From: an uncultured Oscillospiraceae bacterium
Lineage (GTDB): Bacteria > Bacillota > Clostridia > Oscillospirales > Oscillospiraceae
DNA: 64,000 nucleotides
Direction of reading: 5' to 3'
Assembly (NCBI GenBank): GCA_947624065.1
Contig: CANQIO010000003.1
Coordinates: 1 to 64,000 of the forward strand
Below are positions 27,901-34,824 of this stretch, in pieces (positions within the stretch are counted from its first letter, which is position 1; each line of letters begins with the position of its first letter). A program made the translations under genes and the position numbers. Below the pieces are notes generated by a model. It was not told where the DNA came from and ran no database searches. It saw nothing but the letters and a program-made list of their open reading frames with translations.

Positions 27901-28851
27901 CTCATCGTCGGTCAGCAGCGCCGATATGGCGCACACCGTCCGCCCCTCCGGCCCCACGCCGTCCTTCAGCTCCAGGCGCATCAGCCGCCGGGGCCGCACC
28001 AGGCGCAGCAGCGCCGAGTCCAGGCCCACCCGCACCATCTCCGACAGGGGCAGCACCGCCAGCAGGCCCGTCCAGACGCTGTGCGCCGCCGCCCCGGCCA
28101 GCACCGCCAGCGCCGCCGGCAAAAACACCCGCGCGGCGATATACCCCGCGCCCGTGCGCCGGGTCTGGGGGAACAGGGCGTCGTGCACTCCCTCGTCCAT
28201 GGCCAGCCGGGCCATCTCCAGCGCGGGGATGCCCCGCTTTTTCGCCAGGCGCTGGACCCGCTCCCGATAGCCGGCGCGGCTGCGCTCATCCATGGCCGGG
28301 TATACCGGGTCCTGCCGCAGCAGCTCGTCCACCGGGTCCGAGCTCTCCAGCACGTCGGTCAGATCCATATCCGCCATGGCCCGCAGCCCGCCGAACAGCT
28401 CCGCCGCCCGGGCCTCGTCCACCCCCGGCTCCGCCAGCGCCGCCACCAGCGCCGCCCGCAGGGCCGCGCCGATGAGCGCCGCCTCGTTCTCCTGCAGCGG
28501 CCTGGCCTTTCGGGCGCCGGAAAAGAACGCCCGGATGCGCTCCTCCGTCACCGGGCCCGCGTCCGTCAGCGCCCGGCACAGCGCCGTCAGCATCGGGCCG
28601 CCCGGCCCCCGGCGCATGCTCCCAGCGGCCCGCAGGGCCGCCAGCGCCAGCAGTGTCTCCCGCCGGGCCAGATATTCGTTGTCGGCAAACCACGCCGGCT
28701 GCATGGGGTCCCGGGCCTTCTCCGCCACCGCGTCCATGGCGCGGGCCAGCCGCCGGGCGGCTCGGCGGCCGGAGATATGTCCTTTGATGGGGATGCTCCT
28801 GGCCGCTTCGTCGCCCCATCCGGCCAGGCGTTCAGTGCTTATCTTTTCCAT
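21961..28851 (-). CDS. Cyclic beta-1,2-glucan synthase-like GT84/GH94 protein
   Basis: 2296 residues; proteobacterial NdvB/Cgs are about 2800-2900. A helical N-terminal third carries membrane segments. The GT84 glycosyltransferase part has the acidic motif LCLDGDTRLPPG (about residue 440) and RRLHRWTRGDW (about 580), with several membrane helices to about 780. A glycoamylase-like domain (about 800-1200, GSMFEYLMPELFLPLA) follows. The last 1000 residues are the GH94 phosphorylase part with GSGDWNDGMDRVG near residue 2025. The family makes and trims cyclic beta-1,2-glucans. No clear ribosome site precedes the ATG, and the terminator of the upstream operon lies just before it, so expression may be low. 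Confidence 0.9.
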   Translation of the reverse strand: MEKISTERLAGWGDEAARSIPIKGHISGRRAARRLARAMDAVAEKARDPMQPAWFADNEYLARRETLLALAALRAAGSMRRGPGGPMLTALCRALTDAGPVTEERIRAFFSGARKARPLQENEAALIGAALRAALVAALAEPGVDEARAAELFGGLRAMADMDLTDVLESSDPVDELLRQDPVYPAMDERSRAGYRERVQRLAKKRGIPALEMARLAMDEGVHDALFPQTRRTGAGYIAARVFLPAALAVLAGAAAHSVWTGLLAVLPLSEMVRVGLDSALLRLVRPRRLMRLELKDGVGPEGRTVCAISALLTDDETGPRLVRRMEEYKLANRDCGDQLLFALLADLPDGTEYPPAAASRLEAARSAVRALNGTYGGGFFLLSRDPVWNKADRVYAPWERKRGAILELARMVRGRPTRLKCLEGDCRALHARYILCLDGDTRLPPGTARQLIGAAMHPLNAPQVEKGVVVRGHGVLHPRMAVELDRAMATDFARIWAGQGGTDPYGAPTGELYTDLFDRGGFAGKGIVDAEAYLACLEDRLGEGRVLSHDALEGAYLRGAYVGDVELTDGAPVTAAAWFRRLHRWTRGDWQNLPWLFRDGKDLLALERFRLLDSVRRSMVAPAVLAAVAGSFFLPELRWAAAVALACLGADAVHDAFAGLFVRTRDARLRCRSGVLRGLGGSLTRLFARLIFLPWEGYTCASAAVTALWRMTVSHRNMLQWVTAAQSERSQARPAAMWFDLGLGLALALLAPGPAGKAAGVVWLAAPAAAWALGREQKPKNELTDADRAFLTRSAEAIWAYFDELCVRPDHWLPPDNIQIQPPKGVAHRTSPTNIGMALASALAAMELGVAAESAAAELAGHILDTVERLPKWRGHLYNWYDTRTCAPLQPAYVSAVDSGNLCACLICLANGMAAHGRPDIAERAQALADGMDLGALYDEKKRLFRIGLDPADQEPSPGHYDLMASEARLTSFIACARGEVPVRHWQSLSRAQLALDGWRGLASWSGSMFEYLMPELFLPLARGSMLWETARFCLYAQRRRGERARAPWGNSESAFFSLDAGMDYRYKAHGTGALALRRGMDSELVAAPYASFLALCVHPKAAVKNLRRLRRMGMWGKYGFYEALDLTPGRTGKGGQPVACFMSHHLGMSLCAAANCLTGGALRRYFMADAAFAAFRPLLCERVPLGGAVLRRSRSPISRPPESRPDRPVFQWEGPGHVPSAPAWFPMSNGVYSLLACDDGRCRAETEGLLLYRPEGFSLAIDGIPVTPSRREAAFYPWRYEAGCLAYTARRSEGVMSASMAVASGERGELRRVTGPSRGRLTVRFEPVLARRADYASHPAFWRLGLEVSVHRGTVAVRRLARGETPEAWLCLAATVDLRVSRGAGWQMLEPVTVEAVLPEGGCAALALCFGGSRREAEEGARRILTGGAADMAGAMGALLGMNGDGLRAAFELAATVCQPRIAARPDSTREVLWETGLSGDLPILCVTAGEDLDPARRMIKRHALLTACGAQSDLVIRTGEEGAYLHPKRDALRRYLDKYGLAAFEGVRGGIWFTDSEAVAAASAVVRPAQERRYACLPALRTAPVRGDRAPAVEYLAGGAVRYETPPLPPRAWCNVLTNGMFGYLAADCGTGFMWLENARERPVDPWRNDPMATSGGETLELVTAHGRRSFFAGDGACRVTNGFGWTSWEREDTRLTAFVPNGYKARIMLIEGGQDAYVGWYLPLALTASAADAPCVITGSEDGCLTAVNPRCGEPEAVFRAVCSRRLSGFTGDEAAWLAGRMDGKTGPGLRPCFGALWKGGGTAALVCGYESAETLRQLADPERAARELAKVRDSWRALTGRVRIRTPDADLDRMMNGWAAYQTMACRIMGRTSMYQSGGAWGFRDQLQDTANLILIAPGRAKKQLLTCCTRQFREGDVLHWWHDGPKGVRGVRTRCSDDLLWLVWALCEYTEKTGDRDICGLTAPWLEAPPLGQSERDRYFRPAASKTESTVLDHARRAMDCVLERGRGPHGLLLTGSGDWNDGMDRVGGESVWLTWFFVHIARRFAGLLQTLGQPDAARYAEAGKNYAAAAERSWNGGWYLRGWWDDGAPLGGAGAPACAIDSIAQSWAAFCPEADRERVRAALGAAVEHLYDRAHGLVKLFAPPFTEEGRDPGYIRSCGPGFRENGGQYTHGAVWLASALLKEGSTDMGAAMLLDLLPAKHDTGIWGAEPYVLAADVSAEPDHYGQALWSWYTGSAGWFFRVVLEDLLGIRLENGRLTVSPRLPEGWDGYEADICGRHIVVRDGKAVIK

Positions 28852-28873
28852 ACCGGGGATTTTTCCCGCCCGG

Positions 28874-28911
28874 ACAAAAAATATACCGTCCCGGCAGGAC
28901 CGGGACGGTAT
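28874..28911 (-). terminator. Terminator of the exported-protein operon
   Basis: A 12-base perfect stem (28883-28894 with 28900-28911) and five-base loop, followed on the minus strand by ATTTTTTG. It ends the five-gene run whose last stop codon is at 28945. Confidence 0.92.
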
Positions 28912-28944
28912 AGAAAGCTTAAAGGGCAGACGCCCGCCCGCTTA

Positions 28945-30165
28945 TCACGTGTGGCCGGTGCCGCCGCACCAGCGGCAGCGGCCGGTGCCGTTGCAGTCGG
29001 AGCAGATCTTGTCGTTCCGGCCGGTGACGTAATCGTATGTATAGCCCCAGCCGCCGCAATTGTCGCATTTGCCGGAGCCGTCGCACATGCTGCAGGGAGG
29101 GCTGTAATCGGTGCCGCCGCCGGAAAGGTCCAGATCCCCGCCGGAGGAGGCGCCGCCGCTCAGATCCGTCACATCCCCGTCCCACCGGTCGCCGTCGTCC
29201 ACAAGGGTGAACTCATTGGCATAGCAGACCGTCATGCCGCAGGCGCCCCGGACAAAGTCCTCGCTGTACGCCACCACCACGGCACAGGGTCCGTGATCAG
29301 AGGGATAATCGACGGTCCCTGTGGAGGCGCTGCCGGTATAGTCGAAAAAGCTGCTATAGAATATCTGACCGGTGTACTTGGTGAAATCAGCCTCCCCGCT
29401 GTCCGCTTCCTTCAGCTGGAACCGGCTGTCTTCCGCCAGAAGCTGCACATACGCCTCTATGGCGGGCAGAGCCTCCAGATCCATGTAGTAGGACACCAGG
29501 TGCCCCCCATAAGCGTCCATATCCTCGCCCCGGGCGAGCTGACCGTCGAACCAGGCGTCCGGACTGGGCAGATAGGTGCTGTATGCGTCATAGGTCACGT
29601 TTCCGCCGCCCGCCGACGGGGCCGACGGGTCGGAGACGGTCCCCTCATCCGGGAGCTGGACGTCGACCAGATCGTCCGGGTCCACCTTTATGGGGAAGCC
29701 ATCGCCCCAGGCCAGGGCCACCACCAAAATGTCCTCTTCCAGCCACAGCTGATGCACCGCGAAGTCGCAGTATTCGCCGCTGCACATAGCGGTGATGGAG
29801 TCCACATCCTTCCGGCCCAGGTACCGGTACCGCGACTCTCGGTCCGTGTCGTTGTAGTTGCCGGAGAAGCCGCTGTCGAAATCCTCCTTGCCGACCCGGA
29901 GCACATCGCCGCACATGTCCAGCCGGCGGGTATAGGCATCGAACAAATCCACGCCGACCTGTGGGTCCGTGTAGAAATACAGCAGCAGGCCGGTGGCGTT
30001 CTCGTTGTCATAGATATCCCAGATCACCAGTTCCGAACCGTCCGGCCAATCCTCGAACCACTCCAGCGGCTCGAACAGATGGTCGTTGTCCATGCCGGCC
30101 ATGGCCGTTCCGCCCAGGCCCAGGCACAGCGCCAGGGCAAGAAGCAGCGCGATCAGTTTTTTCAT
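28945..30165 (-). CDS. Exported two-module protein with DnaJ-type Cys-rich tail, family unknown
   Basis: 406 residues. Signal peptide MKKLIALLLALALCLGLGG ending at AMA (about residue 23). Module 1 (about 30-165) has EPLEWFEDWPDG, DAYTRRLD and ALAWGDGFPIKVD. After a Gly/Ser linker, module 2 (about 190-330) has TYLPSPDAWFDGQLARGED, then FFDYTGSASTGTVDY, AVVVAYSEDF and LVDDGDRWDG. The tail (about 350-406) holds four CxxCxGxG-type pairs, as in the zinc region of DnaJ (CSMCDGSGKCDNCGG, CSDCNGTGRCRWCGGTG). The closest relative is the gene at 31394-32650. It is fifth and last in the apparent operon, 132 bases after the fourth. Function unknown. Confidence 0.85.
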   Translation of the reverse strand: MKKLIALLLALALCLGLGGTAMAGMDNDHLFEPLEWFEDWPDGSELVIWDIYDNENATGLLLYFYTDPQVGVDLFDAYTRRLDMCGDVLRVGKEDFDSGFSGNYNDTDRESRYRYLGRKDVDSITAMCSGEYCDFAVHQLWLEEDILVVALAWGDGFPIKVDPDDLVDVQLPDEGTVSDPSAPSAGGGNVTYDAYSTYLPSPDAWFDGQLARGEDMDAYGGHLVSYYMDLEALPAIEAYVQLLAEDSRFQLKEADSGEADFTKYTGQIFYSSFFDYTGSASTGTVDYPSDHGPCAVVVAYSEDFVRGACGMTVCYANEFTLVDDGDRWDGDVTDLSGGASSGGDLDLSGGGTDYSPPCSMCDGSGKCDNCGGWGYTYDYVTGRNDKICSDCNGTGRCRWCGGTGHT

Positions 30166-30240
30166 GTGGTACCTCCCTTTTTTATAATCGCGTCCCGATC
30201 AGCCGCGGACGCGCGTTTGCTCTGTGTGCTTCCCTGTTCC

Positions 30241-30280
30241 CGCCCCGGGCCGTGGACCAACGGACCGACGGACCGGGGCG
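30241..30280. other. Hairpin and short direct repeats in the leader of the fifth exported-protein gene
   Basis: CGCCCCGG (30241-30248) and CCGGGGCG (30273-30280) can pair. The loop holds three near-copies of an eight-base GGTCCRYB-like unit. A second short stem (CGCGTCC / GGACGCG) lies nearer the ribosome site of the gene that starts at 30165. No T-run is present, so this is not an ordinary terminator. Confidence 0.4.
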
Positions 30281-30297
30281 CTGTATGCGCCAATGGC

Positions 30298-31368
30298 TCA
30301 CTGCCCCGCCCCCAAGCCGGCCAGCTTTTCCAGCGCCTCCTTGGCAGATCTGGCAGACGAAGGGGTCGGGTTCGGCGTCGGCGCCGGCTTCTGTGTAGGG
30401 GCCGGGGTCGGTGCCAGGGTCGGTGTGACCGGCACGGCGGTGGGCTCCGGCGTGGAAGCCGCCCCCGCGAATCGGTCGCCGTGATCCACCAGCGCCAGCT
30501 GCCGGCAATAGGTCACGTCCATAGACTCCGGCCGGGAGACGCCGTCCTCCCCCCGCCCGTAATACATCGTGACGGACACCGCCAGTGTCTGGCCGTCCTT
30601 CTCGATCAGGTCCCCGATCAGCGGCCGGCCCGTATAGGCAAAATCGTATTTGACGGTAGCGTAGTCCCCCGTTTCCTCCGCCTGTTCCAGCAGCGTGAAG
30701 GGGCCGTTCTGCAGCAGCGCCAGGTAGCCCTCGAAGGCGGCGGCGCCCTCCCCGGAGATATCATAGAGGTTCATCAGATACATGCCGTTGGGGCCGTGTA
30801 TGGCCTGCTTCTGGTACCCGAACCAGGCGTCCGGGCTGGGGAGCCCATCCACATCCTGGGGCAGGGCGTCCCCCATGCGGATGCCGTCGCCCATGACGAT
30901 CACAAGCTCGAAGGCCCGCTCGCCGGTCCACCAAATGTGCACGCCCACATTGCACATCATGCCGCTCGCGCAGATCACGCCGCCCACGGTCCCGCCGCCG
31001 GTATATTGGTAATAGAGGATCTGGTGGTCGTGGGCAAAGCCGCTCTGCTGATCCTCTTCGCCGATGCATGCCAGCTCCGGGGTCTTGTTCAGCTCTGCAA
31101 TGTACCCCAGGGCAACGGACAGGGCGGCGTCGGGGAGGAGCAGGTTTTCAAAGCTGACCGTCACCTGCCGTCCGCTGGTATTGCCAAAGGCCGACGCATC
31201 CTCCCGCTTTACGGAGGCGGCCGCGTCCGCGAGCCACTCATACAGGGACAGGTATCCCTCCAGACTGGGCAGCTCCAGCACCGCGTCCTCCCCGTCGTCC
31301 GCCAGGGCGGGCACGCTTATCCCCAGGCACAGCGCCAGGGCCAGGAGCACAGCAAGCAGCTTTTTCAT
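30298..31368 (-). CDS. Exported module protein with Pro/Thr-rich tail, family unknown
   Basis: 356 residues from the ATG at 31368, with AGGAGG upstream. Signal peptide MKKLLAVLLALALCLGISV ending ALA. An N-terminal region carries YYQYTGGGTVGG and IVMGDGIRM. The second region repeats the shared module: GLPSPDAWFGYQKQ, AFEGYLALLQNGPFTLL, DFAYTG, AVSVTMYYG and LVDHGDRF. The tail is a Thr/Pro repeat (TPTLAPTPAPTQKPAPTPNP) of the kind that spans peptidoglycan, ending in a short helix. It lacks the Cys-rich tail of two siblings. Function unknown. Confidence 0.85.
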   Translation of the reverse strand: MKKLLAVLLALALCLGISVPALADDGEDAVLELPSLEGYLSLYEWLADAAASVKREDASAFGNTSGRQVTVSFENLLLPDAALSVALGYIAELNKTPELACIGEEDQQSGFAHDHQILYYQYTGGGTVGGVICASGMMCNVGVHIWWTGERAFELVIVMGDGIRMGDALPQDVDGLPSPDAWFGYQKQAIHGPNGMYLMNLYDISGEGAAAFEGYLALLQNGPFTLLEQAEETGDYATVKYDFAYTGRPLIGDLIEKDGQTLAVSVTMYYGRGEDGVSRPESMDVTYCRQLALVDHGDRFAGAASTPEPTAVPVTPTLAPTPAPTQKPAPTPNPTPSSARSAKEALEKLAGLGAGQ

Positions 31369-31393
31369 GTCGCGCCTCCTGTTCACGCGCGGC

Positions 31394-32650
31394 TCAGCCG
31401 GGCACGTATACATATTCCTGCTGGGTGATGGTCCCCAGGCCGTTGCAGGCGGAGCAGAATATCCTGCAGGGCACCGCCTCGCCGTACAGCCGGTAGACGC
31501 CCGTACCGTTGCACACCGGGCACCGGCCGCCCACACAGGAGGGGCAGTCCTTCTCCACCGTCCGCCACTCCCAGTGGCCGCCGGAGGACGAAGTCCCCGG
31601 GGAAGAGCCCCCGTCAAAGCCGGAAGAGCCCCCGCTGCCGGAGCTGGAAGAACTGCCGCCTTGGTCGGAGTTATCGCCGGACCGGTCCGTCACATCCCGG
31701 CCCCACCGGTCGCCGTCGTCCACAAAGGTGAAGCCGCTGGCATAGCAGACCGTCATGCTGCAGGTGTCCTGGTCAAAGTCCTCGCTGTACACCACCACCA
31801 CGGCGCAGTCCGGCACGCGCTCGTTGTAATCGACGGTCCCTGTGGAGGCGCCGCCAGTATAGCGGAAATAGCTGCTGTAGTACTTCTGGCCGGCGTGCTT
31901 GGTGAAATCATCCTCCGAACTGTCGGCCAGCTCCAGCTGGAACCGGCGGTCCTCAAGCAGCTTCACATACGCCTCTGCGGCGGGCAGGTCCTCCAGATCC
32001 ATCCTGTAGGACACCAGGCGCCCCCCGTAGGCCTCCGTATCCTCGCCCCGGACGAGCTGATCATCGAACCAGGCGTCCGGGCTGGGCAGATAGGTGCTGT
32101 TCGCGTCATAGGTCACGCTGCCGCTGCCCCCGCCCGTGGTCCCGGCGTCCCCGGGCAGATAGTCCAGCGCGTCCATGTCCACGCGCATGGGGAACCCGTC
32201 GCCCCAGGTCACCACCACGGCGAGGAAGTCCTCGCCCACCCACAGGCTGTCGAGGAAGAACTCGCACTGCTTCCCGCCCAGCAGGCTGGTCACCGTGCCC
32301 ACATCCTTCGTGCCCACATAGGTATAGCAGACCTCCTGGTCATAGTCGCCGTAGTCGCTGTCATACGTCTGCCGGGAGTCCTCCCGCAGCTCGCCGTTTT
32401 CCTGCAGCCGGTCGGCATATGCCGTGAACAGCTGCAGTCCGGCCTCCGGCTGGGAGGAAAAGTGCAGGATCAGGCCGGTGCTGTTCTCATCGCCGGCATA
32501 GTCCCAGTAGGCCAGCTCATAGGCGTCCGCCCAGTCCCCGAACCAGGCCTGGGGCTCATAGAGATCGTCGTCATCGGTGCTGGCCAGCGCCGCGCCGCTC
32601 AGCCCCAGGCACATCGCCAGGGCCAGCAGGAGAGAGATCCATCTCTTCAC
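31394..32650 (-). CDS. Exported two-module protein with DnaJ-type Cys-rich tail, family unknown
   Basis: 418 residues from GTG at 32650; AAAGGAG ends eight bases upstream and itself overlaps the stop of the preceding gene. Signal peptide MKRWISLLLALAMCLGLSG ending ALA. Module 1 has EPQAWFGDWADA, FTAYADRLQ and VTWGDGFPMRVD. Module 2 has TYLPSPDAWFDDQLVRGED, YFRYTGGASTGTVDY, AVVVVYSEDF and FVDDGDRWGR. A Ser/Gly-rich linker of about 40 residues leads to a tail with CPSCVGGRCPVCNGTG and CRIFCSACNGLG. It is closely similar along its length to the gene at 28945-30165, indicating duplication. Confidence 0.85.
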   Translation of the reverse strand: MKRWISLLLALAMCLGLSGAALASTDDDDLYEPQAWFGDWADAYELAYWDYAGDENSTGLILHFSSQPEAGLQLFTAYADRLQENGELREDSRQTYDSDYGDYDQEVCYTYVGTKDVGTVTSLLGGKQCEFFLDSLWVGEDFLAVVVTWGDGFPMRVDMDALDYLPGDAGTTGGGSGSVTYDANSTYLPSPDAWFDDQLVRGEDTEAYGGRLVSYRMDLEDLPAAEAYVKLLEDRRFQLELADSSEDDFTKHAGQKYYSSYFRYTGGASTGTVDYNERVPDCAVVVVYSEDFDQDTCSMTVCYASGFTFVDDGDRWGRDVTDRSGDNSDQGGSSSSSGSGGSSGFDGGSSPGTSSSGGHWEWRTVEKDCPSCVGGRCPVCNGTGVYRLYGEAVPCRIFCSACNGLGTITQQEYVYVPG

Positions 32651-32664
32651 TGTACGCGCTCCTT

Positions 32665-33327
32665 TCACTGTCCGCCGTCCGCCTTCCCGGCGACCTTTTC
32701 GGCCAGCATGTCATAGATGTCCGAGATGTTGGGCAGGCCGCCCTCCTTCTGGTCCGGGAGGCCGTCAGAGGGCTCCCAATCCTCCGTGAAGCGGATGCCC
32801 TTGGCGCAGAACACGTTGATGTCCGCCGTGTCCTCGTACACATTGATCTGGACGCCCACTGCGGAGCCGCCGCCCACAGGCGCCATGCCCCCCGGTATCA
32901 GGCTGACGTCGGCGTCGCCCACGTAATCAAAGACCGCCGCAAAGCCCTTGACGTCCGGCTCATAGCGCAGCTCGCCGCAGTGCTCCGCCGGCACGTCATC
33001 ATAGCTCTCCCCCTCCAGCACCAGCGCCAGGCAGGCGGTCAGCTCCAGGTCGAAGGGGCCCTCCTCCAGCAGCGTCATATAGTCCAGGGCCTTGTCGATA
33101 TCCTCCAGGGCGACGGTGGCGACCTCCCAGGAGAAGGGGTCGATCTCCAGGCCCTCAAGGTCATAGTCGGACGAGTCGTTGACGCCCTGCTCATAGTCCT
33201 CGTACTCTTCCAGATATACATCCAGACGGGGCACGACCGCCCCGTCGGCCTCCCCCTCCGCCAGGGCAGGCGCGCCCAGACCCAGGCACATCGTCAGGGC
33301 CAGGAGCATACAAACCACTCTTTTCAT
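32665..33327 (-). CDS. Exported single-module protein, family unknown
   Basis: 220 residues. Signal peptide MKRVVCMLLALTMCLGLGAP ending ALA. The mature part is very acidic and contains DKALDYMTLLEEGPFDLEL, FAAVFDYVGDADVS and a late beta stretch (GVQINVYEDTADINVFCAKG). This is the same helix-then-sheet order as the modules of its neighbours (AAxAYxxLLxxxxFxL, then YxYxG), but diverged. It lies 28 bases after the first gene of the operon and 14 before the third. No function recognised. Confidence 0.82.
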   Translation of the reverse strand: MKRVVCMLLALTMCLGLGAPALAEGEADGAVVPRLDVYLEEYEDYEQGVNDSSDYDLEGLEIDPFSWEVATVALEDIDKALDYMTLLEEGPFDLELTACLALVLEGESYDDVPAEHCGELRYEPDVKGFAAVFDYVGDADVSLIPGGMAPVGGGSAVGVQINVYEDTADINVFCAKGIRFTEDWEPSDGLPDQKEGGLPNISDIYDMLAEKVAGKADGGQ

Positions 33328-33355
33328 CCCTATCTCCTTTCAAACGCCGTCTGTC

Positions 33356-34618
33356 TTATCCCGTGATCTCGATGATGAAATAATAGGTCGGGGCGGCAAA
33401 GCCGTAGGTGTCATTGCCGGTGAGGATATCTGTGGTGTCATAGGAGTGGTCATAGACCACCGACACCACCACCCGGCCGGGCGCCCGGGCAGTGACGGTG
33501 GCGGAGGCGCTGATCTCCCCCTCCAGGGACACCAGGTCCGCCCCCTCGTCCACGGCCCAGCGGAACTGCTCCGTATTGGCGCCGAACCTGCGGGGGCAGT
33601 CCAGCCGCAGGCTCTCTCCCACGCGCATGGTATAGTCCGCGTCTCCGGTCCGGGGCCCCTTTCCGCCCATGGGACCCGACTTATACTCCCTCAAGTCCAC
33701 AAGACCGGTGACGGAGCTGCGGTCGCCGGTGTCCACCACGGTCAGGTCCTCTGAGTACTGGATGATCACGTCGCACCATCCATAGCTGGGCCAGTCGTTG
33801 ATCTGCAGGAGCACCGCGCCGGACACGTCGTCCCTGACGTCGGGGACATAGTCCTCTACCGGCGCCACGTCCTGGCCGGGGCAGTCGAAAAAGTAATAAT
33901 GGGTGCTGTCGCCGTTGCTCCATTCCTGGCCTACGGTATCCGCCAGCGTCAGACCAAAGCCGCCGTTTTCCAGCAGGTCCACATACTCGTAGGCCGCCGC
34001 CGCATGGGCCGGATCGAATCCAAAAACGGCCTTCGTCCCGTTTTCGATGCTCTCGTCCTCGTGGGTGACTTCCTCATTAAAGAAGGCCCAGGCGTCCGGG
34101 ATGACCGGTCCGGAGACCGCGGGCTCCTGCGGCGTGGGCTCCTGCAGGGCGGGCATGGTATAGGTCACGGCGGGATCGTACCGCTGGCCGCTGTCCTCAA
34201 AGACCACGGCATCGGGGACCAGCAGCTCGATGAGATAGTCGTCCAATTTGTTCTTGCTGTAGACGATCAGCAGCGCCAGAGGCCGTCCCAGCTCGTCGGG
34301 CTTGCCCAGAGAGAGCGTCTCGCTGCCCGTGTAGTAGAGATAGTGGGCGGTGCCCGACGCACCGTCTTCCCACCGCGAAAACTCCACAGGATAGTTCTCC
34401 GTCAGCAGCGTCATATACCCATAGAGGGTGTTGATCCCCTCGTCGGTGACGATGTACGACACGCCGAATTCGTTCTGGGTGAGCAGCTCCCCCGCGCTCC
34501 CCAGCCAGCTGCCCAGGTCGGGCAGCACCAGCACCGCGTCCTCCCCGTTCGCCAGGGCCGTCGCGCCCAGACCCAGGCACAGCGCCAGGGCCAAAAGCAG
34601 AGCAAGCAGTTTTTTCAT
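33356..34618 (-). CDS. Exported two-module protein with Ig-like C-terminal domain; first gene of operon
   Basis: 420 residues from the ATG at 34618 with GGAGAGG upstream. Signal peptide MKKLLALLLALALCLGLGA ending ALA. Module 1 (about 45-140) has YGYMTLLTENYPVEF, YLYYTGSE and ALLIVYSKNKL. Module 2 (about 175-310) has PDAWAFFNEEV, AAAYEYVDLLENGGFGLTL, YYFFDCPG and VIIQYSEDLTVVDTGDR. The last 100 residues look like a bacterial Ig-type domain (MRVGESLRLDCPRRFGA, TVTARAPGRVVVSVVYDHS). A perfect consensus promoter lies 40-70 bases upstream. Function unknown. Confidence 0.85.
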   Translation of the reverse strand: MKKLLALLLALALCLGLGATALANGEDAVLVLPDLGSWLGSAGELLTQNEFGVSYIVTDEGINTLYGYMTLLTENYPVEFSRWEDGASGTAHYLYYTGSETLSLGKPDELGRPLALLIVYSKNKLDDYLIELLVPDAVVFEDSGQRYDPAVTYTMPALQEPTPQEPAVSGPVIPDAWAFFNEEVTHEDESIENGTKAVFGFDPAHAAAAYEYVDLLENGGFGLTLADTVGQEWSNGDSTHYYFFDCPGQDVAPVEDYVPDVRDDVSGAVLLQINDWPSYGWCDVIIQYSEDLTVVDTGDRSSVTGLVDLREYKSGPMGGKGPRTGDADYTMRVGESLRLDCPRRFGANTEQFRWAVDEGADLVSLEGEISASATVTARAPGRVVVSVVYDHSYDTTDILTGNDTYGFAAPTYYFIIEITG

Positions 34619-34659
34619 AAAAGGCACCTCTCCTTCGCCGTCATTTCCTCGATATCACT

Positions 34660-34688
34660 ATTATAGGCAGCAGGAAAATTGCTGTCAA
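34660..34688 (-). promoter_or_regulatory. Perfect consensus promoter of the exported-protein operon
   Basis: On the minus strand TTGACA (34683-34688), exactly 17 bases, TATAAT (34660-34665). This is a full match to the housekeeping sigma consensus and predicts strong constitutive transcription of the genes from 34618 down to 28945. Confidence 0.88.
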
Positions 34689-34750
34689 TCCCTTGGGGCA
34701 TCCGCAATTTGCAGACTTTTTGCGCTCCCTTCTTCTGTCAAGAAAACCAC

Positions 34751-34779
34751 TTGACACCCGCCGGGAATTGGTGTATGAT
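34751..34779 (+). promoter_or_regulatory. Promoter of the ylxM-ffh operon
   Basis: TTGACA (34751-34756), 17-base spacer, TATGAT (34774-34779). It is divergent from, but not overlapping, the promoter at 34660-34688, and lies about 45 bases before the ylxM start. Confidence 0.85.
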
Positions 34780-34824
34780 ACACAGGCTGTAAAGCAAAGT
34801 CCTTGACAGAGGGAGGCGGCGCGG

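Noticed and set aside
30166..30297. Terminator between the fourth and fifth exported-protein genes
   Set aside because: Stems are present but no T-run follows on the minus strand, so read-through to the fifth gene is assumed.
22714..31428. Open frame of 2904 codons on the plus strand
   Set aside because: It is the antisense of the GT84/GH94 gene and exported-protein genes. Its translation is Pro/Arg/His/Gln-rich with no domain, as expected in GC-rich DNA where stop codons are rare in the shadow frame.
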